A stretch of 64,000 nucleotides of DNA from Cordylochernes scorpioides (Eukaryota; Arthropoda; Arachnida; Pseudoscorpiones; Chernetidae): the NCBI GenBank assembly GCA_030710605.1, contig CP092886.1, positions 54,749,382 through 54,813,381 of the forward strand. The letters are read 5' to 3'. Positions 31,650 through 41,789 of the stretch are shown in pieces. The translations under genes and the position numbers were made by a program. The notes beneath the pieces are model-generated. The model was not told the origin of the DNA and ran no database searches. It saw nothing but the letters and a program-made list of their open reading frames with translations. Position 1 is the first letter of the stretch. Each line of letters begins with the position of its first letter.

Positions 31650-32480
31650 GTAAAATTCAAAGTGCACAAAACCACCGAGCAACCCAAAATAATAAAAAGC
31701 CGACCGAATCCGGACGAGAGTTGCGAGCGACTTTCTCCCAGATGTAAAGAAAAAGATGAAAGTTGTACGAAGTGATCTCCAAGGCCACAGGCCGGGAAAT
31801 CCGCGCGCACAAAGAGCAGAATTCCAACAAAGAAGGCTCTGTCACCCTCCTTGCCACGATTGAGATTAGATCTAGGCTGGAAGAAGATTCAGGAGGGAAA
31901 AGAAATGCTAATAAATTACCACGCTCACAGGCACAGTCTTTTATTCCTTATTAAATCTTGTTGTCCTTCTTCAGAGAAGAGAATGAAGGAAGGCGGGATC
32001 AGAGGAGGAAGACAGATGGCATTGTCAGTGGCACTTCCCTAATTTGTACGCGCGGTGCCGCTCGCTGATCAATGCGCCGGCCTCACAATATGTTTGGAAG
32101 GAGAGGGGGTATACACACACCACTCAATAATTTCCTATGCAAACTTGGCAGCCAATGGGAGGAGCCGCCAGCCCGCCCCCTGCCGGATTAGCGCCAATCA
32201 CGACATCCCGTTCTTAAACAGTCAAATTATCGATTTTTTAAGCCCGGAGGGGGAAGGCACATTTTAAAATACATAGCTGCTAGGCGTCGGAGGCGCCCTA
32301 GTCGCCATGCCGCCTGAGTTTAATTGGGCGTCACTCGGGCAATTAGCTCACCGCCAGGTGGTTGTCCAAGCTCTAATTACCTCCGTCCAGCCCGGAGGTG
32401 TTAATTTGCTCTGCACCTGCTGAGAGTGGCAACACCTCAGGTGTCAGAACTGGTCATCCCTGTCCGCTTCACACGTGCGG
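31650..32480. promoter_or_regulatory. candidate regulatory block 2
   Basis: A strongly GC-enriched, repeat-free stretch. It has homeodomain-like cores (taattg, caattag, taattac at about 32319-32380) and E-box CAGGTG-type words (about 32355, 32437) with several cacctg. No long ORF. An alternative is a 5' UTR or non-coding exon. Inference from composition. Confidence 0.3.
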
Positions 32481-33399
32481 TGTGCGCGCTCATTTCTATA
32501 CTTATTTATTCTAATTTCTAGCGATTGAATGACTCTATAAATGGCCCATTCAAAGAAAAAATAAAAACATTGATAATGTGGAAAGAAAAAGAGGAGCGAC
32601 GATCTCCCCCTATTGTGTGTGTGTGTGTGGAAAGGAAGGAAGTTGGGGTGGAAATAATGCATTCTGCCAGCACATCTCGCTTTCCGGGTTATCTCAACCC
32701 TGGTTGCTTGGCCTCGCCAAGATTCTAAATATTGGTGGAAAGTGATTGTTCTGAGGGTTTATAGCAAATGTGGGATTTCTCTAGCGGTGGGGGAGCTAGG
32801 AGGTGGATGTACCTGGACAACACACGGCGGGCACTTAACACCATCTTCTTATCTAGCATTTAAAAGAGAGTTATAAACATCACTTTAGTCAAACACAACA
32901 ATGTTACATTATTGACTTTATGGAATGATTGAAAAAAAGGTAGAGTTATTTCACACCGTATTTTTCGATAATATTCTGTGCCATGGACACTTCCACACAT
33001 GTTATAGAGGTCGTGATTTTAATTTACTTAAAAAAAAATTCCTGAGGTTTGTGGAGTCTCACTTCTGCCAAACATTGGTTTTCTTGGCAGTATAATTTCT
33101 TGATGTTTTTTTTTTTTTTTTTAATTCTTACAACGTAATTCTTCAAATATCAATTTTGGTCATCAAAGCTATAAAATATGCTCCACATAATGACAACTAT
33201 AATGACGAAGTTTTCACATTGATTTATCGGATTGTATATTCCTCTCTTATCCAAGACTTTAAAGTGGCTTTGAGTGTTTTTTTTTTTTCTTTTGTCTTAT
33301 ACAACGTAAGAATATGAACACTCAAATAGGAATTGGATAATCCAAAACTTTGCTGTAATCAAGGGTTATCTGCATTGATGTTAGAGAGCCATTCGGTGG
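32481..33399. other. no gene seen; (TG)n and T-runs
   Basis: (GT)n at 32615-32630 and T-runs at 33105-33122 and 33278-33289. GC-richer at 32640-32830, without an ORF that is convincing. Confidence 0.35.
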
Positions 33400-33625
33400 A
33401 GAAGGCATTATTGCGGACCCAAGAGGTGGGCATATTGATTGGAGGAAGGATGTGGTGCCTCGCCTCGATCGATGCTGTTTTAAAGCCCAGTTACAATATT
33501 TATCCTCGCGGACGCCAATCAATACCCCGCTCAATATTCATCCCGCGCCGCCCGCACTGTCCACCACCGCCGCCATTAGCTGGCCGCCGCGTGCTAATTA
33601 CCGGTCATCTGGCACTCCTCGCTGG
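33400..33625. promoter_or_regulatory. candidate regulatory block 3
   Basis: GC-rich (gccgcc, ccgcgtgctaattaccgg) with tgatcgatgc, ccaatcaata and taattac words and no repeats. Overlapping open frames on both strands look like by-products of GC content. Confidence 0.25.
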
Positions 33626-33899
33626 ACAACACTTCCTTTTTTTTTTTTTAATTATTTTTTTTTACCGTTAGAGAGGGCTTACGTATGTATGGAGAGATAT
33701 GTTATTTGATCACAATGCCTCTTCAATCTGTATTTATTTACTATAGTTGGCGAGAGGTCTCCTTGATGATAAACAACATCTATATATAAAAAAAAAAAAA
33801 AACAGTACAAAAGAAAATTGTATTGAGATCAAATTGATAAATTGACTAATAAACACATATCCTAATCGTAATAATGAAAGTAAAAAAATATATATATTT

Positions 33900-34118
33900 T
33901 TATTTTTTAAAATCTTTGGCGACTACGTAAATCCATACATATATAGCTCGTTTTGGTTTCCTTTTCAATCTGGACCTATTCACTAGCCTTTCTACGCTTG
34001 GTAATATCTGTGTCTCATAGTTGTGGCCATGTAGAACATCTTTGTTGCGTTTTATATTGAATTCAATTACTAGTGTTAATTGGTGGTTGTTTTTTATACG
34101 TACTTTGGATTCAAGCAT
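33900..34118 (-). repeat. conserved-peptide repeat, copy 2
   Basis: 72 codons, including YETQILPSVERLVNRSRL. Partner of 16723-16838. Amino acids are better kept than a random non-coding repeat would suggest, but the element type is unknown. Confidence 0.5.
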
Positions 34119-34530
34119 TTAAAACTACTGCAAGTAAAAAGTGAAGACAATGCTATAAATGTATTACCTTAAGGGTTTTATAGCCAATAATTCCTAATGG
34201 TCCACAAATGAATGAGGAACAATAAGAGTTCTCCCATTACTAGAAGATTGTGGTCTCACGGATGAACTCTCTCCTCCTTTGAGACCTGCTTCGAATTTTC
34301 AGACGAACTTTTTAGTGTTGGAGAATTCGTTGTACATGGTCGTTGTGCTTGTATATACAAATCATTATTATAATTTAATAAATACCCTTTTCATATTTAT
34401 ATTCATTTATTGGTTTGTAAATTAGCTATTATTATTGTAATTAGCTGTCAATAAATAGGTTTTAATTGTTAATTGTTTCCATTTATTTCTATCACCCGCG
34501 TGTCTAGCTTTCTTGTTTATATTTCATATA

Positions 34531-34696
34531 CACTCATGGAAAAAAACTTACGGAAGTCTTTGATATCTTCGGTTGTGTTTTTTTTTTTTTTTGAAGGAGA
34601 CAGAGGCAATCCACGAATCAAATATCTTTCAGCTATTGCCTGAATCCCGATATACATGCTAAAAGGTACAACTTCCTTAAGTTTTGTCCATGAGTG
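34531..34696 (+). mobile_element. mariner-type MITE, family H copy 3 (shortened)
   Basis: cactcatggaaaaaaactta start and cctt-aagttttgtccatgagtg end with TA flanks. An internal deletion removes the cacttggttatctcg block. Confidence 0.8.
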
Positions 34697-34956
34697 TATA
34701 TAAAAAAGAAAATAGGGGAATAAAACACATATTTATATATCCATTAATATATATATTTAAATATTTTAAAATATCAGAGTGTGTGAATGTTTTTATTAAA
34801 ATATAATGGGTTTAATATATTTATGTGTATATTTTTAAATATTTTGTGTACGTTTTAACTCTTGATTCTGTGATGTTTGTAATTTTTTAATTAATTAGTA
34901 AAACTAATTAAACAATTAATTCATAAGAAAATTTTAATAAAATCTATTTTACTATA

Positions 34957-35229
34957 CTAAAAGGAGAAAATAAAAATTTCAGCTACCGCCATAACACAAT
35001 TAGATTTGTATGAGTCGAATTAAAAGCAGCGGGGGACGATAATCATGAATTTCGAACTCAATGTGAATTAATATGAGGTAATTAATCAAAAAGTTTTTTT
35101 TTATGTTTCACTAAATATTTGACCTCTTCACTCCATATACGACGATTGTCTCCCACCGTTTTCATTTTTACTCATACAAATCTAATTGTTCAATGGCGGT
35201 AGCCGAAATATTTATTTTATCCTTTTTAG
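34957..35229. mobile_element. MITE with ~60-bp inverted ends
   Basis: ctaaaaggagaaaataaaaa...cagctaccgcca...gatttgtatgagt is mirrored at 35170-35229. TA flanks (34955-34956 and 35230-35231). A Tc1/mariner-type non-autonomous element. Confidence 0.8.
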
Positions 35230-35436
35230 TACATTTTAAAATGAAAGCTTTAAAAACACAATTTTTATTAAATAATTATTAAAACATATTTACGACTCAA
35301 ACTCACGGCGTAGATGTGCGTTTTTGTAGTGCTGCTATAGGATGGACTCTTGTGTTTTCTGTTGTCGTTTTTTATTTATTTATAAATTACATAGAGAGAG
35401 AGAGAGTCTCGGGGTATTTCTATCTTTCTACTAATT

Positions 35437-35835
35437 TTTTTTTATCTTTCATATTGAGACATAATTTTCAAGGATCAGACTTTCTTATTTCTCAGGGATG
35501 TTGTGGTATATTATTTCACTGTTGTTCCAGTCTGGTATATGATTGTTTATGATAGAGTGCTGGACTAATAAGAATAACAATCTATTGCTTTGTTATCCAG
35601 ATTTCTGCTTCTTCACTTATTGCCCATCGACATACATAGATGAAACTGGAAAGTCACTTGAAGAGCGAGTGAAACAGCTTTAATCCGTACTAAAAGCAAT
35701 AGACCGTTATTCTTATTGGTCGAGCACTCTATCACACACAATCCAGAATAACAGTCAAATAATATACCACAACATCCTTGCGAAACAAGAAAGATTATTC
35801 CTTGAATATTGGGCCTCAATAAAATGTACAATAGT
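35437..35835. mobile_element. Penelope-like element 3' end as inverted copies
   Basis: 35440-35575 (minus) and 35690-35835 (plus) are inverted copies of the same 3' end (shared ataataccacaacatcc). Inverted, partly overlapping copies are a common product of Penelope-like insertion. The plus copy extends upstream into the GIY-YIG coding block. Confidence 0.65.
35632..35831 (+). pseudogene. Penelope-like GIY-YIG endonuclease fragment
   Basis: The frame reads YIDETGKSLEERVKQL (YIGETGRSL-type GIY-YIG motif with G changed to D), a stop, then a central block and LAKQERLFLEYWASIK, matching the KxxRLxxESxxI end of the Penelope nuclease in spacing. This nuclease nicks the target for primed insertion. 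It is inactive here (stop, D substitution). Confidence 0.6.
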
Positions 35836-36980
35836 ATTTTAAAAAATAGAAATATATAGAAATACTCCGGAACTATATAAAATTTATATAAAAAAAGACC
35901 TCATAAAAACATAACAGTCTACTCTAACATGCGGCTATAAAAGAGATAATATCCATTGTATTTTAAATCAATGAGAAGCTAATTGTAAAAGCTCATCATG
36001 CACAGGGAGTATCTGCAGATCGTGTCTGAATACACGGAGGCTTGCAATGAAAGCCGGAGTTCTTGACTAATTACTGAAGTTAATTTCGAAATGGGCAAAC
36101 ACTATGTGCAAGGAGTCGAAATATTCAAGGCAAAAGTTAAATTAATAAAAAGACAAAATGAACCATTAGACGCCAGTTACAAATCATCGATCAAGGAAAT
36201 AAAGCAACGGTAGCTCTCAGATCCCAGAAAGAATTATACAAATAGTTCGGAGAATTCATATTTCAATGAGAAATAATGGCTCGGCTCCAAAACGTAGCTT
36301 ATAAAACAAATCCGAGGAAATTTTATTCTTGTATATATATATGTGTTAGGGAAGAATTGATTTAAGGTGGAGTAGGCCATTATCTGAATGAAAATTTAGA
36401 ATTTGACTCTCTTGGGTAAAATAATCTAAAATTAAGAAACAAAATATAACTATAAAACTAAAGCAATTTCCTTTTAGAGATATTACTTTCCATTTTTTAC
36501 TCTCTTTCAAGAATAACATTGTAGCGTTTTTTTTATTTTGTGCACTTTGTGAGGTGGACAAGTCAAACGGTAGCTCTGAATATTCATAGATATCGAGGTG
36601 GATTGGCGGCAGTTCCTGACTGGCTCACATGTTGGCGCATGCTCTTGTATATACAACAATTCTCAACCTATTTACTCACTTGCTACAATTAAGGTATACA
36701 AATTAATTAGTCATTAATTTTAAAATAATTATTATATTTACAATTTTTTTTCTATATAAATTTTTGGAAAATTTTGATTAAAATATATTTTTGACAATTT
36801 AAATATACAGCATTCTCTTCCCCCTCCCCCTTCTTAAAAAAAAATTCTTTCTAAAGACACATTGACATTTTTACAGAATTTTTAGATAAAAGACATATAC
36901 ACTAGATCGACAAAAGGATTTATATGCCTGATTTAACTTTATGTACTGCGCAATATATATATTAAATGATTTAAAGTTGC
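35836..36980. other. no gene seen
   Basis: A stretch around 36000-36310 is less AT-rich and may be an old element, but no motif was recognised. Confidence 0.35.
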
Positions 36981-36984
36981 GGAG

Positions 36985-37250
36985 GATGGTATTCGTGTAC
37001 CAAATATAGCACCTCTCCCTTTAAAAATGCGTTAAAACAGGGCATTGGTTTACCACCCCAGTAAAAAAATTATTAGTGGTAATAAGGAATATGCTATAAC
37101 ATCATTTTTGGAAAATCCAAGCCATGGTTTTGTGCTTTGGCCCGCACATTTCGGGCATGGTTTTTTACTGGTGGTGATAAACCAACTGTATTGTTTTGAT
37201 GAATTTTTAAAGGGAGAGGTGCGACTTTTGGTATACATTCACACATATAT
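36985..37250. repeat. class 2 fold-back repeat without ribozyme core
   Basis: Arms cctctccctttaaaaatgcg... and complement. The centre (about 37125-37160) lost the CTGANGA/GAAA segment. Related to 58005 and 63620. Confidence 0.75.
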
Positions 37251-37344
37251 TTATATGTATGTTGTTGAAGATATTCACACGGCCGGTATATGACAAGCTG
37301 AACAATAAACAAAAGATGAAGTGTGCTTCTTTATTTCAAATGTT

Positions 37345-37381
37345 TTCAGATGTTTTCGAGCGTGACCCTCTTCGACAGTCT
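37345..37381 (-). ncRNA. hammerhead-like motif, class 3
   Basis: Minus: CTGTCGA (37378-37372), extra A, GAG...CTC stem II, GAAA. The following AGCT is changed to AACA, so stem III is lost. Confidence 0.25.
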
Positions 37382-37625
37382 GCGTGCTAAGATAAGCTGC
37401 AGGAAACACATGAAAATATATAAGTTAACATTTTTAGCATATTTTGGAGAGAACATATCATAGTACCTCATATAAATTAGAAATAGTTTTTTCCAAATCA
37501 TTACACCTGCATGTAAATTTAAACATTTTAATATTTTTCTAATTAAGCAGATATGCAAAACAATAGCTACGTGTATATAAATTCTATTTTCAAACTAGTT
37601 GGAATATTATTTTATAATAATATTT

Positions 37626-37660
37626 CCTGTGGAAGGGCGTATGTGCCCGAAAGCTCGTAA
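37626..37660 (+). ncRNA. hammerhead-like motif, class 3
   Basis: CTGTGGA (37627-37633), extra A, stem II GGGC-GTATGT-GCCC, GAA, AGCT, C. Good stem II and palindromic stem III. Core A6 is T and no stem I. Confidence 0.35.
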
Positions 37661-37843
37661 TATTGTCGTTCTAATAAAGATACGCAGCCCTTGATGCTTC
37701 ATTTTATTCGTTTATCAATCGATAGATATTAAGGTACTTTTTTTTTACCTATAACATGCGTGGTTATGGTTATACAAATTAAGGTGCATTTGAAAAAGTA
37801 AAAATAAATATCAGGTAAAAAGTTTCTTTGAATTTTAAATTTG

Positions 37844-37882
37844 CAAGCTTTCGAGCAAATATACTGCTCTTCAACGGGCTGA
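37844..37882 (-). ncRNA. hammerhead-like motif, class 3
   Basis: Minus: CCGTTGA (37877-37871), extra A, stem II GAGCA...TGCTC (5 pairs), GAA, AGCT, T, then GC, which can pair with the GC before the core. Two core changes. Confidence 0.3.
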
Positions 37883-37885
37883 TAT

Positions 37886-38519
37886 TCTATGTACAATCTC
37901 TAAATGATATTTATACAAAATATTTGGAAACCTTTGTTATTGGCATGTGCTCTCGCGGACGTGCATCAGACTGTTTCCAACTAAAGTAATAGATATTATA
38001 CTGGGATTGAATATATATACATTCCAATAATTATTAATATTTAGATTATTTGTCAGGGATATTGTTATATTGAGTTGGGAGGTCAATTTTTCTATTAATT
38101 CTATATATTTTTGATGATACCAGTGCTTCCAGGAATAATCGTTGTTGCTTGCTTTTTATGTCGTATTTGCATTTTTACTATTTAGCCGTAGTAATTTGGT
38201 TATTTTTGGTGTCTGTTTTGGATCATGTTTAGTATTTTGATATGACGTAAAATATGTTTGAAGTTTGGAGAGAAAGTGTGTGGTTTTTGAGAGTTCTACC
38301 TATCCTTTCAATTCCAAACCTGTAGATAAGTATGCAGTAGAGGTTCTGACCTTGATTATTTGTTGATCGATTTTATTTTTGATAAATTGTTATAAATTGT
38401 TTCGGATACTCGTTGTATTGCAATTCAGTGGATAGTATAATCCTTTCTCCTTCAATTATTTTTATATTTTATAATGCTTAATAATAGATAATGCTTTTAA
38501 TAATGATATATTTTATTGT
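37886..38519 (-). other. possible Penelope-like downstream sequence
   Basis: The minus strand downstream of the RT fragment at 38520 has no clean frame. It may be decayed element sequence. Confidence 0.25.
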
Positions 38520-38700
38520 TTATGGCGCCACAAATGAGAGAGAGATTTGAAATTGAGATATGTTCCTGTGCGAACAGGTTTTCGGTATTTATATGTTTCA
38601 ATGCTATTGTCAGTCCTCGCGTCAGTTTTATATCTATGAAAGATAATGTCTGGTTTTCTTCTGAATAATAACAACGTTGTAGAACTATTTATAAAGCCAT
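38520..38700 (-). pseudogene. Penelope-like reverse transcriptase fragment
   Basis: Two frames on the minus strand give EENQTLSFIDIKLTR and then SIETYKYRKPVRTGTYLNFK followed by SLSHLWRHK. This is the FLDVxVxR...YRKPxHTDxYLxFxSxHPxxHK signature found downstream of the catalytic palm in Penelope-like RTs. One frameshift separates the parts. With the GIY-YIG fragment at 35632 it shows that this family was present. Confidence 0.6.
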
Positions 38701-38872
38701 GTTAAAAATTCACCAACAAAGTAGAAGAAAACGAGAATTATCGAAAGGATATCGAAAACTGGATTGCGGCTTGCTGTTCGTTTTTAAATGTGGAGGGTAT
38801 GTCGGGGTGGGAGGCATTTACGGTGTATAGTAGGTGAATTTTACACTGAGGCAACTATACCTCGTCGATGTA

Positions 38873-39091
38873 CACTCATGGACAAAACTTAAGGAATTGA
38901 AAATACTTTGATCTCCCCGGTCATCTGTTTTGTTATTTTTTTTTAAGGAGATGAGGCAATTTTGTTTACACTTGGTTCTCTCGCGTATCTTCAATAAAGA
39001 TCACTGTGTATCAAATATCTTTCAGAGTTATTGTCTGAATACCGATATACATGCTGAAAGATACAACTTCCTTAAGTTATGTCCTTGAGTG
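38873..39091 (+). mobile_element. mariner-type MITE, family H copy 4
   Basis: cactcatggacaaaacttaa start, cttgagtg end, TA flanks. Confidence 0.85.
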
Positions 39092-39469
39092 TACCTTCTT
39101 CACATCGTTCGCCCTATGCTACCGGTTGATCCATCTGTCCAACCTGGACCGCTGCCACCGTAGATAGGGGGACTACCCATGGGAGAGTCTCTAACCTGAT
39201 GATACCATTATTTAAAAAAATAAGACATTCATCTGAAAACATATGTCGCCTAGTATGACTATTTTGACCGTTATGATGAGGTTAATATTTAGATCTGCCA
39301 GGGGAATTCGGTTAAACTTTCAATAATAAGAATGGAGGAAGACAAATGAATTAGATATATGCCAAAAAAAAAAAGGCATTTCTCCCCCCCCTTTTAAAAA
39401 TTCCATTTTTCATTTTCTGCCCAAAATTTATAGTTCGTATCAATAAATTTGCCACAGCACTGGAAATAT
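39092..39469. other. no gene seen
   Basis: No supportable feature. Confidence 0.35.
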
Positions 39470-39522
39470 CCAACGCGTATACCACGGTTTCGGGCTGTGC
39501 CCATCATCGTACTGAGACACAT
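39470..39522 (-). ncRNA. hammerhead-like motif, degenerate
   Basis: Minus: GATGATG, then GGGC-ACA-GCCC stem II, GAAA, ACC-GT-GGT stem III, A. The core before stem II is shifted or mutated. Confidence 0.3.
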
Positions 39523-39814
39523 ATATGTGCGTAACTTGTTGACCCGCACTGTCACAGGGTGACTGCTAGCAACTCTCTGTATTGTGGAACTTACAAAAAA
39601 CGATCAAATAATTTAAATCCTTTCAAACCACCCAGAAAGCCGATATAGCTCTAATAAAGACACTATTTGAAGGAATAACCTAAAGTATGTTGCAAAGTGG
39701 CAGGAGAGATAAGATTGGCACATTCGAACTATAAGGAAGTATTTTGAAGAACTCTGAAGTATTTGAAAGTGATTTTTTAAATTATAATATATATTATATA
39801 TATATATATATCCC

Positions 39815-40180
39815 CCAAGTACACATGTGGTACAGGCCATACTAATCATGGTGAATAGTAAGCGTTTAGTTTTACAATAATCGCACATGTGGAAAGCAGT
39901 TCTTCAAATTAAAGATTTACTGGCCGAAATATCTTTAATTTGAAGACTATGAATGCCGGCCAGGCAGCCTCTATCTTTACGATGTGGAAAGCAGTAAGAC
40001 TTTTGTATTCACAAGTGTGCCATAGGTCCCTTTGGTTACTCGCACTCTTGAACTTTGAAATGATCGGGGGCCATTGAAGCACATATTTCCTTCAGAAAAA
40101 GATGTCCAATGCGGGATTCGACTTCACGTCGTTGTTGTCGACAACCGACTGTTTACACCACTACTCCACCAGCCCCACAT
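39815..40180 (-). mobile_element. tRNA-derived SINE with an 81-bp insertion
   Basis: Minus strand: a tRNA-like head with A box (TGGTGGAGTAGTGGTGTAA) and B box-like AAGTCGAATCCC, then a body shared with 63087-63385 (gggggccattg, gtggaaagcagt, gtggtacaggccat). tRNA heads supply internal Pol III promoters. The body is interrupted at 39901-39981. Confidence 0.75.
39887..39995 (+). mobile_element. 81-bp pseudoknot-forming insert with 14-bp target duplication
   Basis: atgtggaaagcagt at 39887-39900 and 39982-39995 flank 39901-39981. The insert has perfect 16-bp arms (39901-39916, 39931-39946), and its loop heptamer ctggccg is complementary to cggccag just downstream. The other SINE copy lacks the insert, which proves a later insertion. 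It looks like a retroposed structured small RNA of unknown kind. Confidence 0.75.
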
Positions 40181-40290
40181 TTGAAAGTATTTATTTTTAT
40201 ATTAAAGTGATACACACACCTCTCTCGATTTATATAATTATAATGTATATCGTGATTACACTCAGCCTTTTTATCGACATGATATATTTA

Positions 40291-40787
40291 CACTCATGGA
40301 CTAAAATTTAGGAAGTGGAAAGTCTTTGATGTCGACTTTTTTTTTTTTTTTTTTGGAGACAGAGGCTATTTTTTTCACACTTGGTTATCTCATGTGTCTT
40401 CAATAAAGGTAAATTTGTAGAACGACATTTGAAAATTATCCCGCATGTGTTTCTCTTGAACGAAAACCGAAATTTATTTTAAGGAGAAATAACGATTATT
40501 TCTAACCTTAGGACACTTTATTTTTCCGTTTATCATTACCCTTAACAATTCATCCTTTCATACTTCATCCCTAAGGTTAGAAATAATCGTTATTTCGCCT
40601 CAAAATAAATTTCGGTTTTCGTTCAAAAGAAACACATGCGGGATAATTTTCAAATGTCGTTCTACAATCATAAGCCCATTATATTGTATCATAAAGGTAA
40701 ATTTGTATCAAATAAATTTCAGAGTTTTTATCTGAATCCCTGTATACATGCTAATAGGTACAACTTCATTAAGTTTGTCCATGAGTG
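40291..40787 (+). mobile_element. mariner-type MITE, family H copy 5, split
   Basis: cactcatggactaaaattta start and gtccatgagtg end with TA flanks. Interrupted by the family G hairpin at 40420-40690. Confidence 0.85.
40403..40707 (+). mobile_element. family G hairpin retroposon with 17-bp target duplication
   Basis: ataaaggtaaatttgta at 40403-40419 and 40691-40707 flank 271 bp. The insert is a fold-back of ~90-bp arms (acgacatttgaaaattatcc...) with an extra unpaired right tail (tacaatcataag...tattgtatc). The long duplication and one-sided tail fit RNA-mediated insertion. No protein, no ribozyme core. Confidence 0.85.
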
Positions 40788-40964
40788 TAGATAGTCCAAG
40801 TTCATGGAACCTTTTTTTATGGACATGCCCTAAGTTACCTAACTAGAAAATAAGTTCTTATTCCGCACGGTTTTATTTAATGAGTTCACAAAACTCTATA
40901 AAATAAAATAACTTCTACTCGTTAATACATTGAAAATATGTGAAAGTAAATAAAAACCCTCCCT

Positions 40965-41098
40965 TAAATTTTTCCATCGCAGTAAGGACAGTAGAAATTG
41001 TTTTATTTTAAAAAGAATATTACGCCTCTGAAATAGTTTTATAATTTGATAACAGATGGCGCTCTAGTACATCGTAACATTATTGTTCTAATAAAAGA
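40965..41098 (+). repeat. family C repeat, half copy
   Basis: ccctcccttaaatttttcca, then cagtagaaattgttttattt and gataacagatggcgctctag. Plus orientation of the arm found at 10560-10650. Confidence 0.8.
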
Positions 41099-41144
41099 CA
41101 CAATTTGATATTTGCGGAAGAGCGATTGCTCGAAGCATATTATA

Positions 41145-41420
41145 TATTTATAATTATATTTAATTCTGCTGTCCTAAAAGCTTATGTCCATAGTTCTTCT
41201 AAAATACCCATTCCAAGAGTCTTAAAACAGTCACCTATAAAAGGAAGTTCCAAAAATGCAATATAACAGCGGTATGGTAGATTAAACTGGCGAAACCGCT
41301 GGGAGGGTTCACCACTGATGAGCCAGGCCCTCCCTTAAATTTTTCCATCGCACTAAGGACAGTAGAAATTGTTTTATTTTAAAAAGAATATTACGCCTCT
41401 AAAATAGTTTTATAATTAAA
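41145..41420 (+). repeat. family C repeat, long form
   Basis: Inverted relative to 47300-47570: tcctaaaagcttatgtccat...aaaatgcaatataacagcgg...cactgatgagccagg...cagtagaaattg. The long form contains the gaaaccgctgggagggttca segment missing from the small palindromes. Confidence 0.8.
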
Positions 41421-41610
41421 TAAAAACCGATTGAACAAATACAAAGTGTAAAGTTAATGGATTCTTCATTCTGGTCAGTAATAAATTGAATTGAAAACAT
41501 ATTGTGTGGAATCGTCAATGAGAATTTTAAGGTGTTAACTAGAGATTATGAGAGGATAAGAAATAATTTCCCCCTTATCAAATTATATATATGAATAAAA
41601 TTATAGTAAA

Positions 41611-41789
41611 TATAATAGATATTTGGAAATTATCTCGCATGTGTTTCTTTTGAACAAAAAATCGAAATTTATTTTAAGGAGAAATAACGATCATTTCCAT
41701 TTTTCGTTCAAAAGAAACACATGCGGGATAATTTTCAAATGTCGTTCCACAATCATAAGTCGAATTATATTGTATTATAATAGATATTT
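41611..41789 (+). mobile_element. family G hairpin retroposon, copy 2, 14-bp target duplication
   Basis: tataatagatattt at 41611-41624 and 41776-41789 flank 151 bp that folds on itself (gcatgtgtttcttttgaac...) and ends with the same one-sided tail (acaatcataag...tattgtat). A second independent insertion of the family G design. Confidence 0.85.

Noticed and set aside
32055..32267. Small ORFs in the GC-rich block as exons
   Set aside because: Short frames on both strands of a GC-rich region, no domain, no convincing splice-site pattern.
39118..39150. ctaccggttgatccatctgtcc looks like the start of 18S rRNA (acctggttgatcctgcc)
   Set aside because: Similarity ends after about 15 bases and the rest of the region does not match rRNA.
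39901..39981. HDV-like ribozyme in the 81-bp pseudoknot insert
   Set aside because: The strand order of a pseudoknot is present, but there is no P3 hairpin, no P4 and no catalytic-C segment.
41288..41325. CGAAAC ... CTGATGA order in family C (gaaaccgctgggagggttca ccactgatgagccag) as a type II hammerhead with stem II CTGGC/GCCAG
   Set aside because: Stem II pairs well, but the 20 nt between GAAA and CTGATGA cannot form both stem III ending in UH and a closed stem I. It may be chance or a relic.
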